Shown here piece by piece: positions 47,374 to 61,482 of a stretch of 64,000 nucleotides of DNA. The notes beneath the pieces were generated by a model that searched no databases, had not been told where the DNA came from, and was given only the letters and a program-made list of their open reading frames with translations. Both the position numbers and the translations under genes were made by a program. The stretch is from positions 34,650,955 through 34,714,954 of the forward strand of contig CM055898.1 of the NCBI GenBank assembly GCA_029582155.1, in the 5' to 3' direction. Every line of letters starts with the position of its first letter. The stretch's first letter is position 1. Source of the stretch: Panopea generosa (lineage: Eukaryota; Mollusca; Bivalvia; Adapedonta; Hiatellidae).

Positions 47374-48960
47374 ACTGCAACAACAGTTACAGAATATTAG
47401 ACAAACACAGACTAAAACAATATTTACAGAATATTATTACACAGTTACACAGTTACAGAATATTTAATAGACACAGACTGCAACAACAGTCACAGAATAT
47501 TACACAACTGCAACAACAGTTACAGAATATTAGACAAACACAGACTAAAACAATATTTACAGAATATTATTACACAGTTACACAGTTACAGAATATTTAA
47601 TAGACACAGACTGCAACAACAGTCACAAAATATTACACAACTGCAACAACAGTTACAGAATATTACACAGACTGCAACAACAGTAACAGAATATTACACA
47701 GACTGCAACAATAGATACAGAATATTACATATACACAGACTGCAACAACAGTTACAGAATATTACACAGACTGCAACAACAGTTACATAATATTACAAAT
47801 ACACAGACTGCAACAACAGTCACAGAATATTACACTAACTGACTAACAACTGTAAAAATAATATTTCATATACACAAACTGCAAAAAAAGTTACAGAATT
47901 TACAAATACACAAAATACAACAAAGGTAACGTAAATTAATATTACACAGACTGCAACACCATTTACAAAATATTACACATACACAAACTGTTACAATAGT
48001 TACAGAATAATACACATACAAGAACTGCAACAACAGTCACATAATATTACACAGACTGCAACAACAGTTACAGAATATTTCACAGACTGCAACAACAATC
48101 ACAGAATATTACACAGATTGCAACAACAGTCACAGAATATTACACAGACTGCAACAACACTGACAGAATATTACAGACTGCAATAACAGTCACATAATAT
48201 TACACAAACTGCAAGAACAGTTACAGAATATTTCACAGACTGCAACAACAATCACAGAATATTACACAGATTGCAACAACAGTCACAGAATATTACACAG
48301 ACTGCAACACCATTTATATAATATTACACAGACTGCAACACAGTTACAGAATATTACACAGACCGCAACAACAGTAACATAATATTACAGACTGCAACAA
48401 CAGTCAGAGAATATAACATATATGCAGACTGTAACAACAGTCACAGAATATAACATATAAGCAGACTGTTACAACAGTCACAGAATATATCATATACACA
48501 TACTGTAACAACAACTATAGATATTACACAGACTGCAACAACAGTTACAGTATGTTACATAGACTGTAACAACATTTACATAATATTACACATACACTGA
48601 CTGCAACAACAGTAGCATATTATTACACAGACTGCAACTGTTACAGAATATTACATATACACAAATTGTAACAATAGTTACAGAATATAACATTAACACA
48701 GACTGCTGAAACAGTAAGAGAAAATTACATATACACAGACTGCAACAACAGTTACAGAATACTACACAGACTGCAACAACAGTAACAGAATATTACACAT
48801 ACACAGACTGTGACAATAATTACAGAATAGTACATTTACAACAACTGCAACAATAGTTACTGAATATTAAACATAAACTGACGTAACAACAGTTACAAAA
48901 TATTATACAGACACAATCTGCTACAACAGTTACAGAATATAACATAGACTACAACAACAG

Positions 48961-49276
48961 TTGTATATTGTTGTATGGTGTTTAGCATCGCTTTCAACAA
49001 TTTTTCTGTCATATCGCAATGGTGTCTACTTGAGACTGTATTCTGAGCACTGTCACACTGGAGAATCATGCCGCAGACATGTGGTATGATACCCCACCCA
49101 GTCACATTATACAAACAACTGGCCGACCAGACCTAGAACTGTCCTCTAAATGCTGAACGCCAAGTGAGGAAGCTTCTAGTACCATTTCTTAAGTTTTTGG
49201 TTTGACGTGGCCGGGGATTGAACCCACAACCTTCCGCATGCGAGGCGGGCGCTCTACCAGTAGACCACGCTGCAGT
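48961..49276 (-). mobile_element. tRNA-headed SINE-like element inserted in the array
   Basis: This is the only long non-satellite stretch within 21.5 kb of array. On the minus strand it begins at about 49276 with a tRNA-related head and continues through GGTACTAGAAGCTTCCTC and CACTTGGCGTTCAGCATTTA. It ends in a segment containing GTCACACTGGAGAATCATGC on the plus strand. From memory, both the tRNA head with its GGTACTAG...GGCGTTCAGCATT body and the tail type (a plus-strand GCTTTCAACAATTTT...GATACCCCACCC segment) recur widely in molluscan genomes. The name of the family is not asserted. Flanks are array units on both sides (AACAACAGTT), so a target-site duplication cannot be separated from the repeat itself. 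No coding capacity; the 73-codon frame at 48893-49114 is a shadow. Confidence 0.7.
49205..49270 (-). ncRNA. tRNA-like head of the SINE-like element
   Basis: Minus strand: GCGTGGT at the 5' end pairs with GCCACGT at the 3' end (7 pairs, two of them G-T). The A-box-like segment is TGGTCTACTGGTAGAGC. The B-box is GGTTCAATCC at 49215-49224. The anticodon arm has loop CTCGCAT, implying anticodon CGC (Ala-like) if read as a tRNA. The T-stem is imperfect and no CCA-end processing context is visible. I take it as the Pol III promoter of a SINE rather than a working tRNA-Ala. Confidence 0.65.
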
Positions 49277-52200
49277 CTGCAACAACAGTTACAGAATATA
49301 ATGCAAACACAGAATACAACAACATTTACAGAATATTATTACACAGTTACAGAATATTTCATATACACAGACTGCAACAAAAGTTACAGACTATTACATA
49401 TACACATATTATAACAACAGTTACATAATATTACAAATACACAAACTGTAAAAACAGTAACAGAATATTACACAAATAAACTGTAACAACAGTATCATAA
49501 TATTACCAAAACATACATATACATGTACACAAACTGTAACAACAGTTACAGAATTACATAAACACAGACTGTAATAACAGTTACAGAATACTACACAGAT
49601 TGCAACAACAGTTACAGAGTATTAGATATACACAGACTGCAACAACAGTTACAGAATATTACACAGACTGCAACAAAAGTTACAGAATATTGCATATACA
49701 AAGACTGTACCAACAGTCACAGAATATTACATATACACAGACAGTAACAACAGTAACATAATATTACACAGACTGCAATAACAATCACAGAATATTACAC
49801 AGATTGCAACAACAGTCACAGAATAATACACAGACTGTTACAACAGTCACAGAATATTACACAGAATGCAACAACAGTTACATAATATTACACAGACTGC
49901 AACAACAGTTACAGAATATTACACAGATTGCAACAAAAGTCACAGAATATGACACAGACTGCAACAACAGTTACGTAATATTACACAGACTGCAACAAAG
50001 TGACAGAATATTACAGACTGCAACAACAGTTACATGATATCACAAAGACGGCAACAACAGTCACATAATATTACATATATGCTGACTGTAACAACAGTTA
50101 AAGAATATAACATTTAAGCAGACTGTTACAACAGTCAGAGAACATTACATATATGCAGACTGAAACAACAGTTATAGAATATTACACAGATTGCAACAAC
50201 AGAGACAGAATATCACACAGACTGTAACAACAGTTACATAATATTACAAATACACTGACTGCAACAACAGTGACATAATATTACAAACTGCAACAACAGT
50301 TACATAATATCACACAGACTGCAACAACAGTCACATAATATTACATATATGCTGACTGTTACAACAGTTAAATAATATAACATTTACGCAGACTGTTACA
50401 ACAGTCAGAGAATATTACATATACACAGACGGTAACAACATTTATAGAATATTACACAGATTGCAACAACAGAGACAGAATATCACACAGACTGTAACAA
50501 CAGTTACATAATATTACACATACACTGACTGCAACAACAGTTACAAATTATTACACAGACTGCAACAGTTACAGAATATTACATATACACAAATTGTAAC
50601 AATAGTTACAGAATATAACATAAACACAGACTGCAGCAACAGTTACAAAAAATTACATATACACAGACTGCAACAAAAGTAACAGAATACTACACAGACT
50701 GCAACAACAGTTACAGAATATTACACATACAGGGACTGCAACAACAGCTACATACTATTATATAAACAGAGACTGTTACAACAGCTACAGAATATTACAT
50801 ATACAGAGACTGCAACAACAGCTACAAAATATTATATACACAAAGACTGTAATAACAGTTACAGAATATTACATATACACAGACTGTCACAAATGTAACA
50901 GAATATCACACAAACACAAATTTGTAACAACAGTTACATAATATTACACAGACTGCAACAACAGTTACAGAATATTAGATATACACAGACTGCATCAACA
51001 GTTACAGAGTATTAGATATACACAGACTGCATCAACAGGTACAGAATACATACAGACTACAGCAACAGTTAAAGAATATTACATATACACAGACTGTAAC
51101 AAGTGTTACAGAATATCACACAAACACAAATTTGAAACAACAGTTACATACATATTCACAGACTGTAACAACAATACATAATATTACACAGACTGCAACA
51201 TAAGTTACAGAGTATAAGAAATACACAGACTGCAACAACAGTTACAGAGTATTAGATATACACAGACAGCAACAAGAGTTACATAATATTACAGAGACTG
51301 CAACAACAGTTACAAAATATTACACATACAGCGACTGCAACGACAGCTACATACTATTATATATACAGAGACTGTTTCAACAGCTACAGTAAATTACAGA
51401 GAATGCAACGACAGTTACAGAATATTACACATACACAGACTGTAACAAGTGTTATAGAATATCATAAAAACAGAAATTGAAACAACAGTTACATAATATT
51501 ACACAGACTGAAACAACAGTTACAGAATATTACATATCCAAAGACTGTAACAGCAATACAGAATATTACACAGACTGTAACAACAGTTACAGAATATTAC
51601 ACATACACAGACTGTAATAAAAGTACAGAATATTACAAATACACAAACTGCAACAACAGTTACAAAACATTAAACAGACTGCAGCAACAGTTACAGAATA
51701 TTACATAGACTGCAACAACAGTGACAAAATATTACACATACACAGATTACACCAACAGTTACATAGTATTGTTACAAAGACTGCAACAACAGTTACATAA
51801 TATTACACATACATGAACTGTAACATAATGTTACACATACACAAACAAACTGTAACAACAGTTACAAAATATTACATATACACTGACTGCAGTAACAGTT
51901 ACAGACAGAATATTACACAGACTGCAACAATAGTTAAAGAATGTGAAACATTCACATCCTGCAACAACAGTTAGAGAATAATACACTAACTGCAACAAAA
52001 ATTACAGAATATTTCACCAACTACAACAACAGTTATAGAATACTACATATACACAGACTGTAACAACAGTCAGTAAATATTACACATACTTCAACAACAT
52101 TAACAGAATATTACACATAAACAGACTGTTACAATTATTAAAGAATATTTCGTATAACCAAACTGCAACAAAAGTTACAGAATATTACAAATACACAAAA

Positions 52201-53772
52201 CGCAACAACAGTTATAGAATATTTCACAGACTGCAACAAAATTTAAAGAATATTACACTTACACAGACTGCAACAACAGTTACAGAATATTACACAGACT
52301 GCAACAACAGTTCCAGAATATGGCAAACACACAAACTGTAACAAGAGTAAGGGAATATTACATGTACACAAACTGCAACAACAGCAGTTACATAATTTTA
52401 CACAAACTGCAACAACAGTTACTGAATATTACACAAACACCGACTGCAACAACAGTTACAAAATATTAAACATACAGGGACTGCAACAACAGTTACAGAA
52501 TATTACACATACAGAGACTGCAACAACAGTTACATAATATTAAACATACAGTAACTGCAACAAAAGTTACAGAATATCAAACATACAGAGACTGCAATAT
52601 CATTTACAGAATATTACACATACAGAGAGGACTGCAACAAAAGTTACAGAATATTATATATATACAGAAACTGTTACAATATCTACAGAATATTTTATAT
52701 ACAGAGATTTTAACAACAGCTACAGACTATTATATATGCAAAGACTATAACAACAGCTACATGTTATTATATATGCAGAGACTATAACAACAGCTACAGC
52801 ATATTAAACATACAGGGACTGCAACAACAGCTACATACTATTATATATACAGAGACTGTAACAACAGCTCTAGAATATTATATTTACAGAGACTGTAACA
52901 ACAGCTACAGAATATTATATATAGAGAGACTGTAACAAAAGCTACAGAATATTACACATACAGAGACTGTAACCACAGTTACATACTATTACATATACAG
53001 AAACTGTTGCCACAGTTAGAGACTATTACATATATAGAGACTGCAACAACATTTACAGAATATTACTTATACACGGACTGCAACAACAGTTACAGAATAT
53101 GGTCCATATAGGGACTGCAACAACAGTTACAGAATATTAACCATACAGAGTCTGCAACAACAGCTACAGACTACATATACAGAGACTGCAACAACAGCTA
53201 CAGAATATTATATACACAGAGAGTGTAACAAAAGTTAAAGAATATAACACATACAGAGACTGTACAACCATTACAGAATATTACATATACAGGGAATGTA
53301 ACAACAGTTTCAGCATATTATATATACAGAGACTGTAACAATAGTTTCAGAATAATACACATACAGGGGCTGTAACAACAGCTACAGAATATTACTCATA
53401 CAGAGACTGCAACAACAGAAAAAGAATATTAAACATACAGAGACGGCAACAACAGTTACAGAACATTACACATACAGAGACTGCAACCACAGTTACAGAA
53501 TACTAAACATACAGGGACTACAACAACAGTTACAGAATATTACACATACAGAGACTGGAACAACAGTTACAGCATATTACAAATACAGAGACTGCAACAA
53601 CATTTACAGAATATTACACATACAAAGACGACTGCAAGAACAGATACAGCATATTACAAATACAGAGACTGCAACAACAGTTACATAATATTAGACATAT
53701 AGGGACTGCAACAACAGTCACTGAATATTAAACATACAGGGTCTGCAACAACAGTTACAAAATATTATACAT

Positions 53773-56700
53773 ACAGTGACTGCAACAACAGCTACAGAAT
53801 ATTATATAGATATTATATTATATATATATATACAAAGACTGTTACAATATTTACAAAATATTATATATACAGAGGTTTTAACAACAGCTACAGACTATTA
53901 TATATGCAAAGACTGTAACACCAGCTACATATTATTATATATGCAGAGACTATAACAACAGCTACAGAATATTAAACATACAGGGACTACAACAACAGAT
54001 GCATACTATTATTTATACAGAGATTGTAACAACAGCTACAGAATATTATATATACAGAGACTGTAACAACAGCTACAGATTATTACATATACAGAGACTG
54101 TAACAACAGTTTCATACTATTTCATATACAGAGACTGTAACAACAGCTACAGACTATTACATATAAACAGATACTGTAACAACAGCTACAGAATATTACA
54201 TGTACAGAGACTGTAACAACAGCTACATACTATTATATATGCACAGACTGTAACAACAGCTAAAGACTATTATATATAGTTATTGACTACTACATATATA
54301 CTGAGAGACTGCAACAACAATTACAGAATATTACATATAGAGGGACAGCTACAACAGTTACAGAATATTACACATACAGCGACTGTAACAACAGTTATAG
54401 AATATTACACATACAATTATGCAACAACAGCTACAGAATATTAAATATGCACAGACTGCAAGAACAAATATAAAACATTTTATAAACTTGAGAGACTGTT
54501 ATATCAGTTACAGAATATTACACATACACAAACTGTAACAACAGCTATATACTATTATATATACAGAGGCTGAAACAATAGTTACAGAATATTAAACACT
54601 GAGGGACTGCACAACAGCTACATACTATATTATATATACAAAGACTGTAACAACAGCTAGAGAATATTATATACACAAAGAGTGTAACAAAAGTTAAAAA
54701 ATATTACACATACAGAGACTGTTACAACCATTACAGAATATTACATATACAGGGAATGTAACAACAGTTACAGCATATTATATATACAGAGACTGTAACA
54801 CTAGTTACAGAGTATTAAACATACAGGAATTGAAACAACAGTTATAAAATATTATATATACAGAGACTGTAACAATAGTTACAGAATATTACACATACAG
54901 GAGCTGTAACAACAGCTACAGAATATTACCCATACAGAGACTGCAACAACAGTAACAGAATATTAAACATACAGGGATGGCATTAACAGTTACAGAATAT
55001 TAGACATACAGGGACTGCAACAACAGTCACTAAATATTAAACATACAGGGTCTGCAACAACAGTTACAAAATATTATACATACAGTGACTGCAACAACAG
55101 CTACAGAATAGTATATAGATATTATATTACATATATACAAAGACTGTTACAATAGTTACAGAATATTATATATACAGAGGTTTTAACAACAGCTACAGAC
55201 TATTATATATGCAAAGACTGTAACAACAGCTACATACTATTATATATGCAGAGACAATAACAACAGCTACAGAATATTAAACATACAGGGATTGCAACAA
55301 CAGATGCATACTATTATTTATACAGAGACTGTAACAACAGCTACAGAATATTATATATACAGAGTCTGTAACAACAGCTACAGATTATTACATATACAGA
55401 GACTGTAACAACAGTTACATACTATTTCATATACAGAGACTGTAACAACAGCTACAGACTATTTCATATACAGATACTGTAACAACAGCTACAGAATATT
55501 ACATATACAGAGACTGTAACAACAGCTACATACTATTATATATGCAGAGACTGTAACACAGCTAATGACTATTATATATAGTAATTGACTATTACATATA
55601 TACTGAGAGACTGCAACAACAATTACAGAATATTGCATATAGAGGGACAGCTACAACAGTTACAGTATATTACACATACAGTGACTGTAACAACAGTTAT
55701 ATAATATAACACATACAGAGTCTGCAACAACAGCTACAGAATAGTAAATATGCAGAGATTGCAAGAACAAATACAAAACATTTGATATAAAGAGACTGTA
55801 ATATCAGTTACAGAATATTACACATACACAAACTGTAACAACAGCTATATACTATTATATATACAGAGACTGAAACAACAGCTACAGAATATTATATACA
55901 CAGAGAGTGTAACAAAAGTTAAAGAATATTACACATACAGAGACTGTAACAACCATTACAGAATATTACATATACAGGGAATGTAACAACAGTTACAGCA
56001 TATTATATATACAAAGACTGTAACACTAGTTACAGAGTATTAAACATACAGGAATTGCAACAACAGTTATAGAATATTATATATACCGAGACTGTATCAA
56101 TAGTTACAGAATATTACACATACAGGGGCTGTAACAACAGCTACAGAATATTACTCATACAGAGACTGCAACAACAGTAACAGAATATTAAACATACAGG
56201 GACGGCAACAACAGTTACAGAACATCACACATACAGAGACTGCAACAACAGCTACAGAATACTAAACATACAGGGACTACAACAACAGTTACAGAATATT
56301 ATACATAGAGTAACTGCAACAATAGTTATAGAATATTACGCATAGAGAGACTGGAACAACAGTTACAACATATTACAAATACAGAGACTGCAACATAATT
56401 TACAGATTATTACACATACAAAGACGACTGCAAGAACAGATACAGCATATTACAAATACAGAGACTGCAACAACAGTTACATAATATAAGACAAACAGGG
56501 ACTGCATTAACAGTTACAGAATATTAGACATACAGGGACTGCAACAAGAGTCACTGAATATTAAACATACAGGGTCTGCAACAACAGTTACAGAATATTA
56601 TACATACAGTGACTGCAACAACAGCTACAGAATATTATATAGATATTATATTATATATATACAAAGACTGTTACAATAGTTACAAAATATTATATATACA

Positions 56701-57000
56701 GAGGTTTTAACAACAGCTACAGACTATTATATATGCAAAGACTGTAACAACAGCTACATATTATTATATATGCAGTGACTATAACAACAGCTACAGAAAA
56801 TTAAACATAAAGGGACTGCAACAACAGATGCATACTATTATTTATACAGAGACTGTAACAACAGCTACATAATATTACATATACAGAGACTGTAACAACA
56901 GTTCCAGAATAGTACACATACAGGGACTGTAACAACAGCTACAGAATATTATATATACAGGGATTGTTACACTAGTTACAGAATATCAAACATACAGTGA
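53773..57000. repeat. ~1.3-1.5-kb higher-order repeat, three starts
   Basis: A block opening with ACAGTGACTGCAACAACAGC, an AGATATTATATTA(T/C)ATAT linker, ACAAAGACTGTTACAAT and ACAGAGGTTTTAACAACAGC starts at 53773, 55082 and 56606 (offsets 1,309 and 1,524 bp). The first two copies continue with the same series of rare units, including AGAGGGACAGCTACAAC and a TACTGAGAGACTGC unit. The third diverges beyond about 56.9 kb. Confidence 0.8.
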
Positions 57001-60000
57001 CTGCAACAACAGGTACAGAATACTATATACACATAGACTGCCACAACAGCTACAGAATATAAAACATACAGAGACTGTAACAACAGTTACAAAATATTAT
57101 ATATAAAGTGATTTTAACAACAGCTACAGACTATTATATAAGCACAGATTGTAATAACAGCTACATACTATTATATTATATAATACAATTATGCAGAAAC
57201 TAACAACATGTACCAAACATTATATGTACAGAGACTGTAACAGCAGGTATATACTATTTTATATATATACAGAGACTGTAACAACAGCTACAGAATATTA
57301 TATATACAGAGACTGTAACAACAGCTACAGAATATTATATATATATATATACAGAGACTGTCACAGTAGCTACTGTATATTATATATACAGATTTTAACA
57401 ACAGCTACAGACTACAACATACGCAAAGACTGTCACAACAGCTACATACTATTATATAAGCAGAAACTGTAACAACAGCTACATACTATTATATATGCAG
57501 AAACTAACAACATTTACAGAATATTATATGTACAAAGACTGTAACAACAGCTAAATACTATCAAATATACAGAGACTGTAACAAAAGTTACAGAATATTA
57601 AACATACAGGGACTGCAACAACAGTTACAGAATAGTATATATACAAAGACAGTTACAACAGCTACAGAATACGATATATACAGAGACCACAACAACAGTT
57701 ACAGAATATCATATAGACAGAGACTGCAACAACAGTTACTGAATATCACACATACACAAACTGTAACAACAGCTACATACTATTATATATAAAGAGACTG
57801 TTACAACAGTTACATAATATCAACCATACAGTGACTGCAACAACAGGTACAGAATACTATATATACTTAGACTACCACAACAGTTATATAATATTACAGA
57901 AACAGGAACTGTAACAACAGCTACAGAATATTACACATACAGAGACTGTATCAACAGTTACAGAATATTAAACATACAGGGACTGCAACAACAGTTACAT
58001 AATATTAAACATACAGTGACTGCAAAAACAGGTACATAATACTATATATATACATAGACTACCACAACAGTAACATAATATAACAGATACAGAACTGTAA
58101 CAACAGCTACAGAATTTAACACATACAGAGACTGTAACAACAGTTACAGAATATTAAACATGCAGGGACTGCAACAACAGTTACAGAATATTAAACATAC
58201 ATGGACTGCAACAACAGTTACATAATATTATACATACAGGGACTGCAACAACAGTTACAGAATATTACACATAAAGAGACTGTAACAACAGTTACAGAAT
58301 AGAAAACATACAGTGACAACAGTCACAGAATATTATACATACAAGGACTGCAATAACAGTCACAGAATATTAAACATGCAGCGACTGCAACAACAATTAC
58401 AAAATATTAAACAGACAGTCAATGCAACAACAATTACGAAATATTTAACATACAGGGACTACAACAACTGTTACAGAATATTATTACACATACAGGGACT
58501 GCAACAACAGTTACAGAATTACAGAATTATAACAGATACAGGTATGCAACAACATATACAGAATATTAAACATACAGAGACTGCAACAACAGTTATAGAA
58601 TATAACACATACAGAGACTGTAGCAACAGTTACTGGATATTAAACATACAGGGACTACAACAACAGTTACAGAGTAGAAAACATACAGAGACTGTGACAA
58701 CAGTTACAGAATATTATACATACAGGGACCGCAATTCCAGATACAGAATATTATATATACTGAGACTGTAACAACAGCTAAAGAATAGTATATATACAGC
58801 GACTACAACAACAGTTACAGAATATTATATATACAGACACTGCAACAAAAGTTACACAATACTACACATAAACAAACTGTAACAACAGCTACATACTATT
58901 ATATAGACAGAAACTGTAACAACAGCTACAATATATTACATATACAGAGACAGTAACAACACATACAGAATATTACATATACAGAGACTGTAACAACAGT
59001 TCCAGAATATTACACATACAGAGACTGTAACAACAGTTACAGAATATTACACATACAGGGACTGAAACAACAGAATATTATGCATAAAGAGATGACTGCA
59101 AGAACAGTTACATAATATTACATATAGAGAGACTGGAACAACAGTAATAGAATATTTACACACACACAGAAACTGTAACAACAGCTACATACTATTATGT
59201 ATACTGAGAGACTGTAACAAAAGTTACAGAATGTTAAACATACAGGGACTGCAACAACAGTTACAGAATATTTCACATACAGTCTGAAACAACAGTTACA
59301 AAATTTAAAGATTCAGGGACTGCAACAACAGTTACAGAATACTACACATACATACCTGGAACATCAGCTACTAGTGTTATATATACAGAAACTGTAACAA
59401 TAGCTACAATATATTACATATATAACGACAGCTACAGAATATTACAAATACAGAGATTGTAATAACAGTTCCAGAATATTAAACATACAGGGACTGCAAC
59501 AACAGTTACAGAATATTAAACATGCAGGGACTGCAACAACAGTTACAGAATATTAAATATACAGGGACAGCAACAACAGGTACAGAATATTTTATACACA
59601 TACACTGCCGCAACTGTTACATAATATTACAGATACAGGAACTGTTACAAGAGCTAAAGAATATTACATATACAGAGTCTGTAACAACAGTTACAGAATA
59701 TTAAACATACAGGGACTGCAACAATAGTTACAGAATATTAAACATGCAGGCACTTCATCAACAGTTACAGAATATTACTGATACAGGGACTGCAACAACA
59801 GTTACAGAATATTAAACATATAGAGACTTCAACAACACTTACATAATATTAAATATACAACAACAGTTACAGAATATTACACACAAAGAGACTGGACAAC
59901 AGTTTCAGAATATTAAACATAAAGGGACAACAGTCACAGAATATTATACATACAGGGACTGTAACATCAATTACAAAATATTACACATACAAAGACTGCA

Positions 60001-61002
60001 ACAAAAGTAACAGAATATTAAACATGCAGGGACTGCTATAACAATTAAAGAATATTAAACAAACAGGGACTGCAACAACAGTTACTGAATATTACACATA
60101 CAGAGGCTGCAACAACAATTACAGAATCAGTTACAGAATATTTAACATGCAGGGACTGAACAATAGTTACAGAATATTAAACATACATGGACTGCAACAA
60201 CAGTTACAGAATATTACACATACAGAGACTGCAACAACAGTTACAGAATATTAAACATACAGGGTCTGCAACAACAAATACAGAATATTAAACATACAGG
60301 GACTACAACAACAGTTAAAGAATATTATGCATACTGAATATTACACATACAGGGACTACAACAATAGTTACAGAATATTAATCATGCAGGGACTGCAATA
60401 ACAATTCCAGAATATTAAACAGAGACTGCAACAACAGTTACTGAATATTACACATACAGAGACTGCAACAACAGTTACAGAATATTAAACATGCAGGGAC
60501 TGAACAGTAGTTACAGAATATTAAACATACAGAGACTGCAACAACAGTTACAGAATATTACACATACAGAGACTGCAACAACAGTTACAAAATATTAAAC
60601 ATACAGGGTCTGCAACAACAAATACAGAATATTAAACATACAGGGACTGCAACAACAGTTAAAGAATATTATGCATACTGAATATTACACATACAGGGAT
60701 TACAACAACAGTTACTGAATATTACACATACAGGGACTGTAACAACAGTTAAAGAATATTAATCATACATGGACTGCAACAATAGTTACATAATATTACA
60801 CATACAGAGATTGCAACAACAGTTAAAGAATATTACACAGACAGGGACTGCAACAGCATAGAGGGTATGCAACAACAGTTCCAGAATAATAAACATACAG
60901 GGACTGCAACAACACATACAGAATATTAAACATGCAGGGACTGCAACAACAGTGACAGAATATTACACATACAGGGACTGCAACAACAGTTACAGAATAT
61001 TA

Positions 61003-61482
61003 CACATACAGGGACTGCAACAGTATAGAGGGTCTGCAAGAACAGTTACAGAAAAATAAACATACAGGGACTGCAACAACACATACAGATATTAAACATG
61101 CAGAGACTGCAACAACAGTGATAGAATATTAAACATGCAAGGATTGCAACAACAGTTACAGAATATGACACATACAGGGACTGAAACAACAGTTACAGAA
61201 TATTACACATACAGGGACTGCAACAACAGTTACAGAATATTACACATACAGGGACTGCAACAGTATAGAGGGTCTGCAAGAACAGTTACAGAAAAATAAA
61301 CATACAGGGACTGCAACAACACATACAGATATTAAACATGCAGGGACTGCAACAACAGTGACAGAATATTAAACATGCAAGGATTGCAACAACAGTTACA
61401 GAATATTACACATACAGGGACTGAAACAACAGTTACAGAATATTACACATACCGGGACTGCAACAACAGTAACAGAATATTA
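61003..61482. repeat. 240-bp higher-order repeat
   Basis: The block around CAGTATAGAGGGTCTGCAAG at 61021 recurs at 61261 with the same following AGAAAAATAAACATACAGGG and CACATACAGATATTAAAC variants. Variants of the TACTCATACAGAATATC junction also recur at about 61480, 61710 and 61990. Confidence 0.8.
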
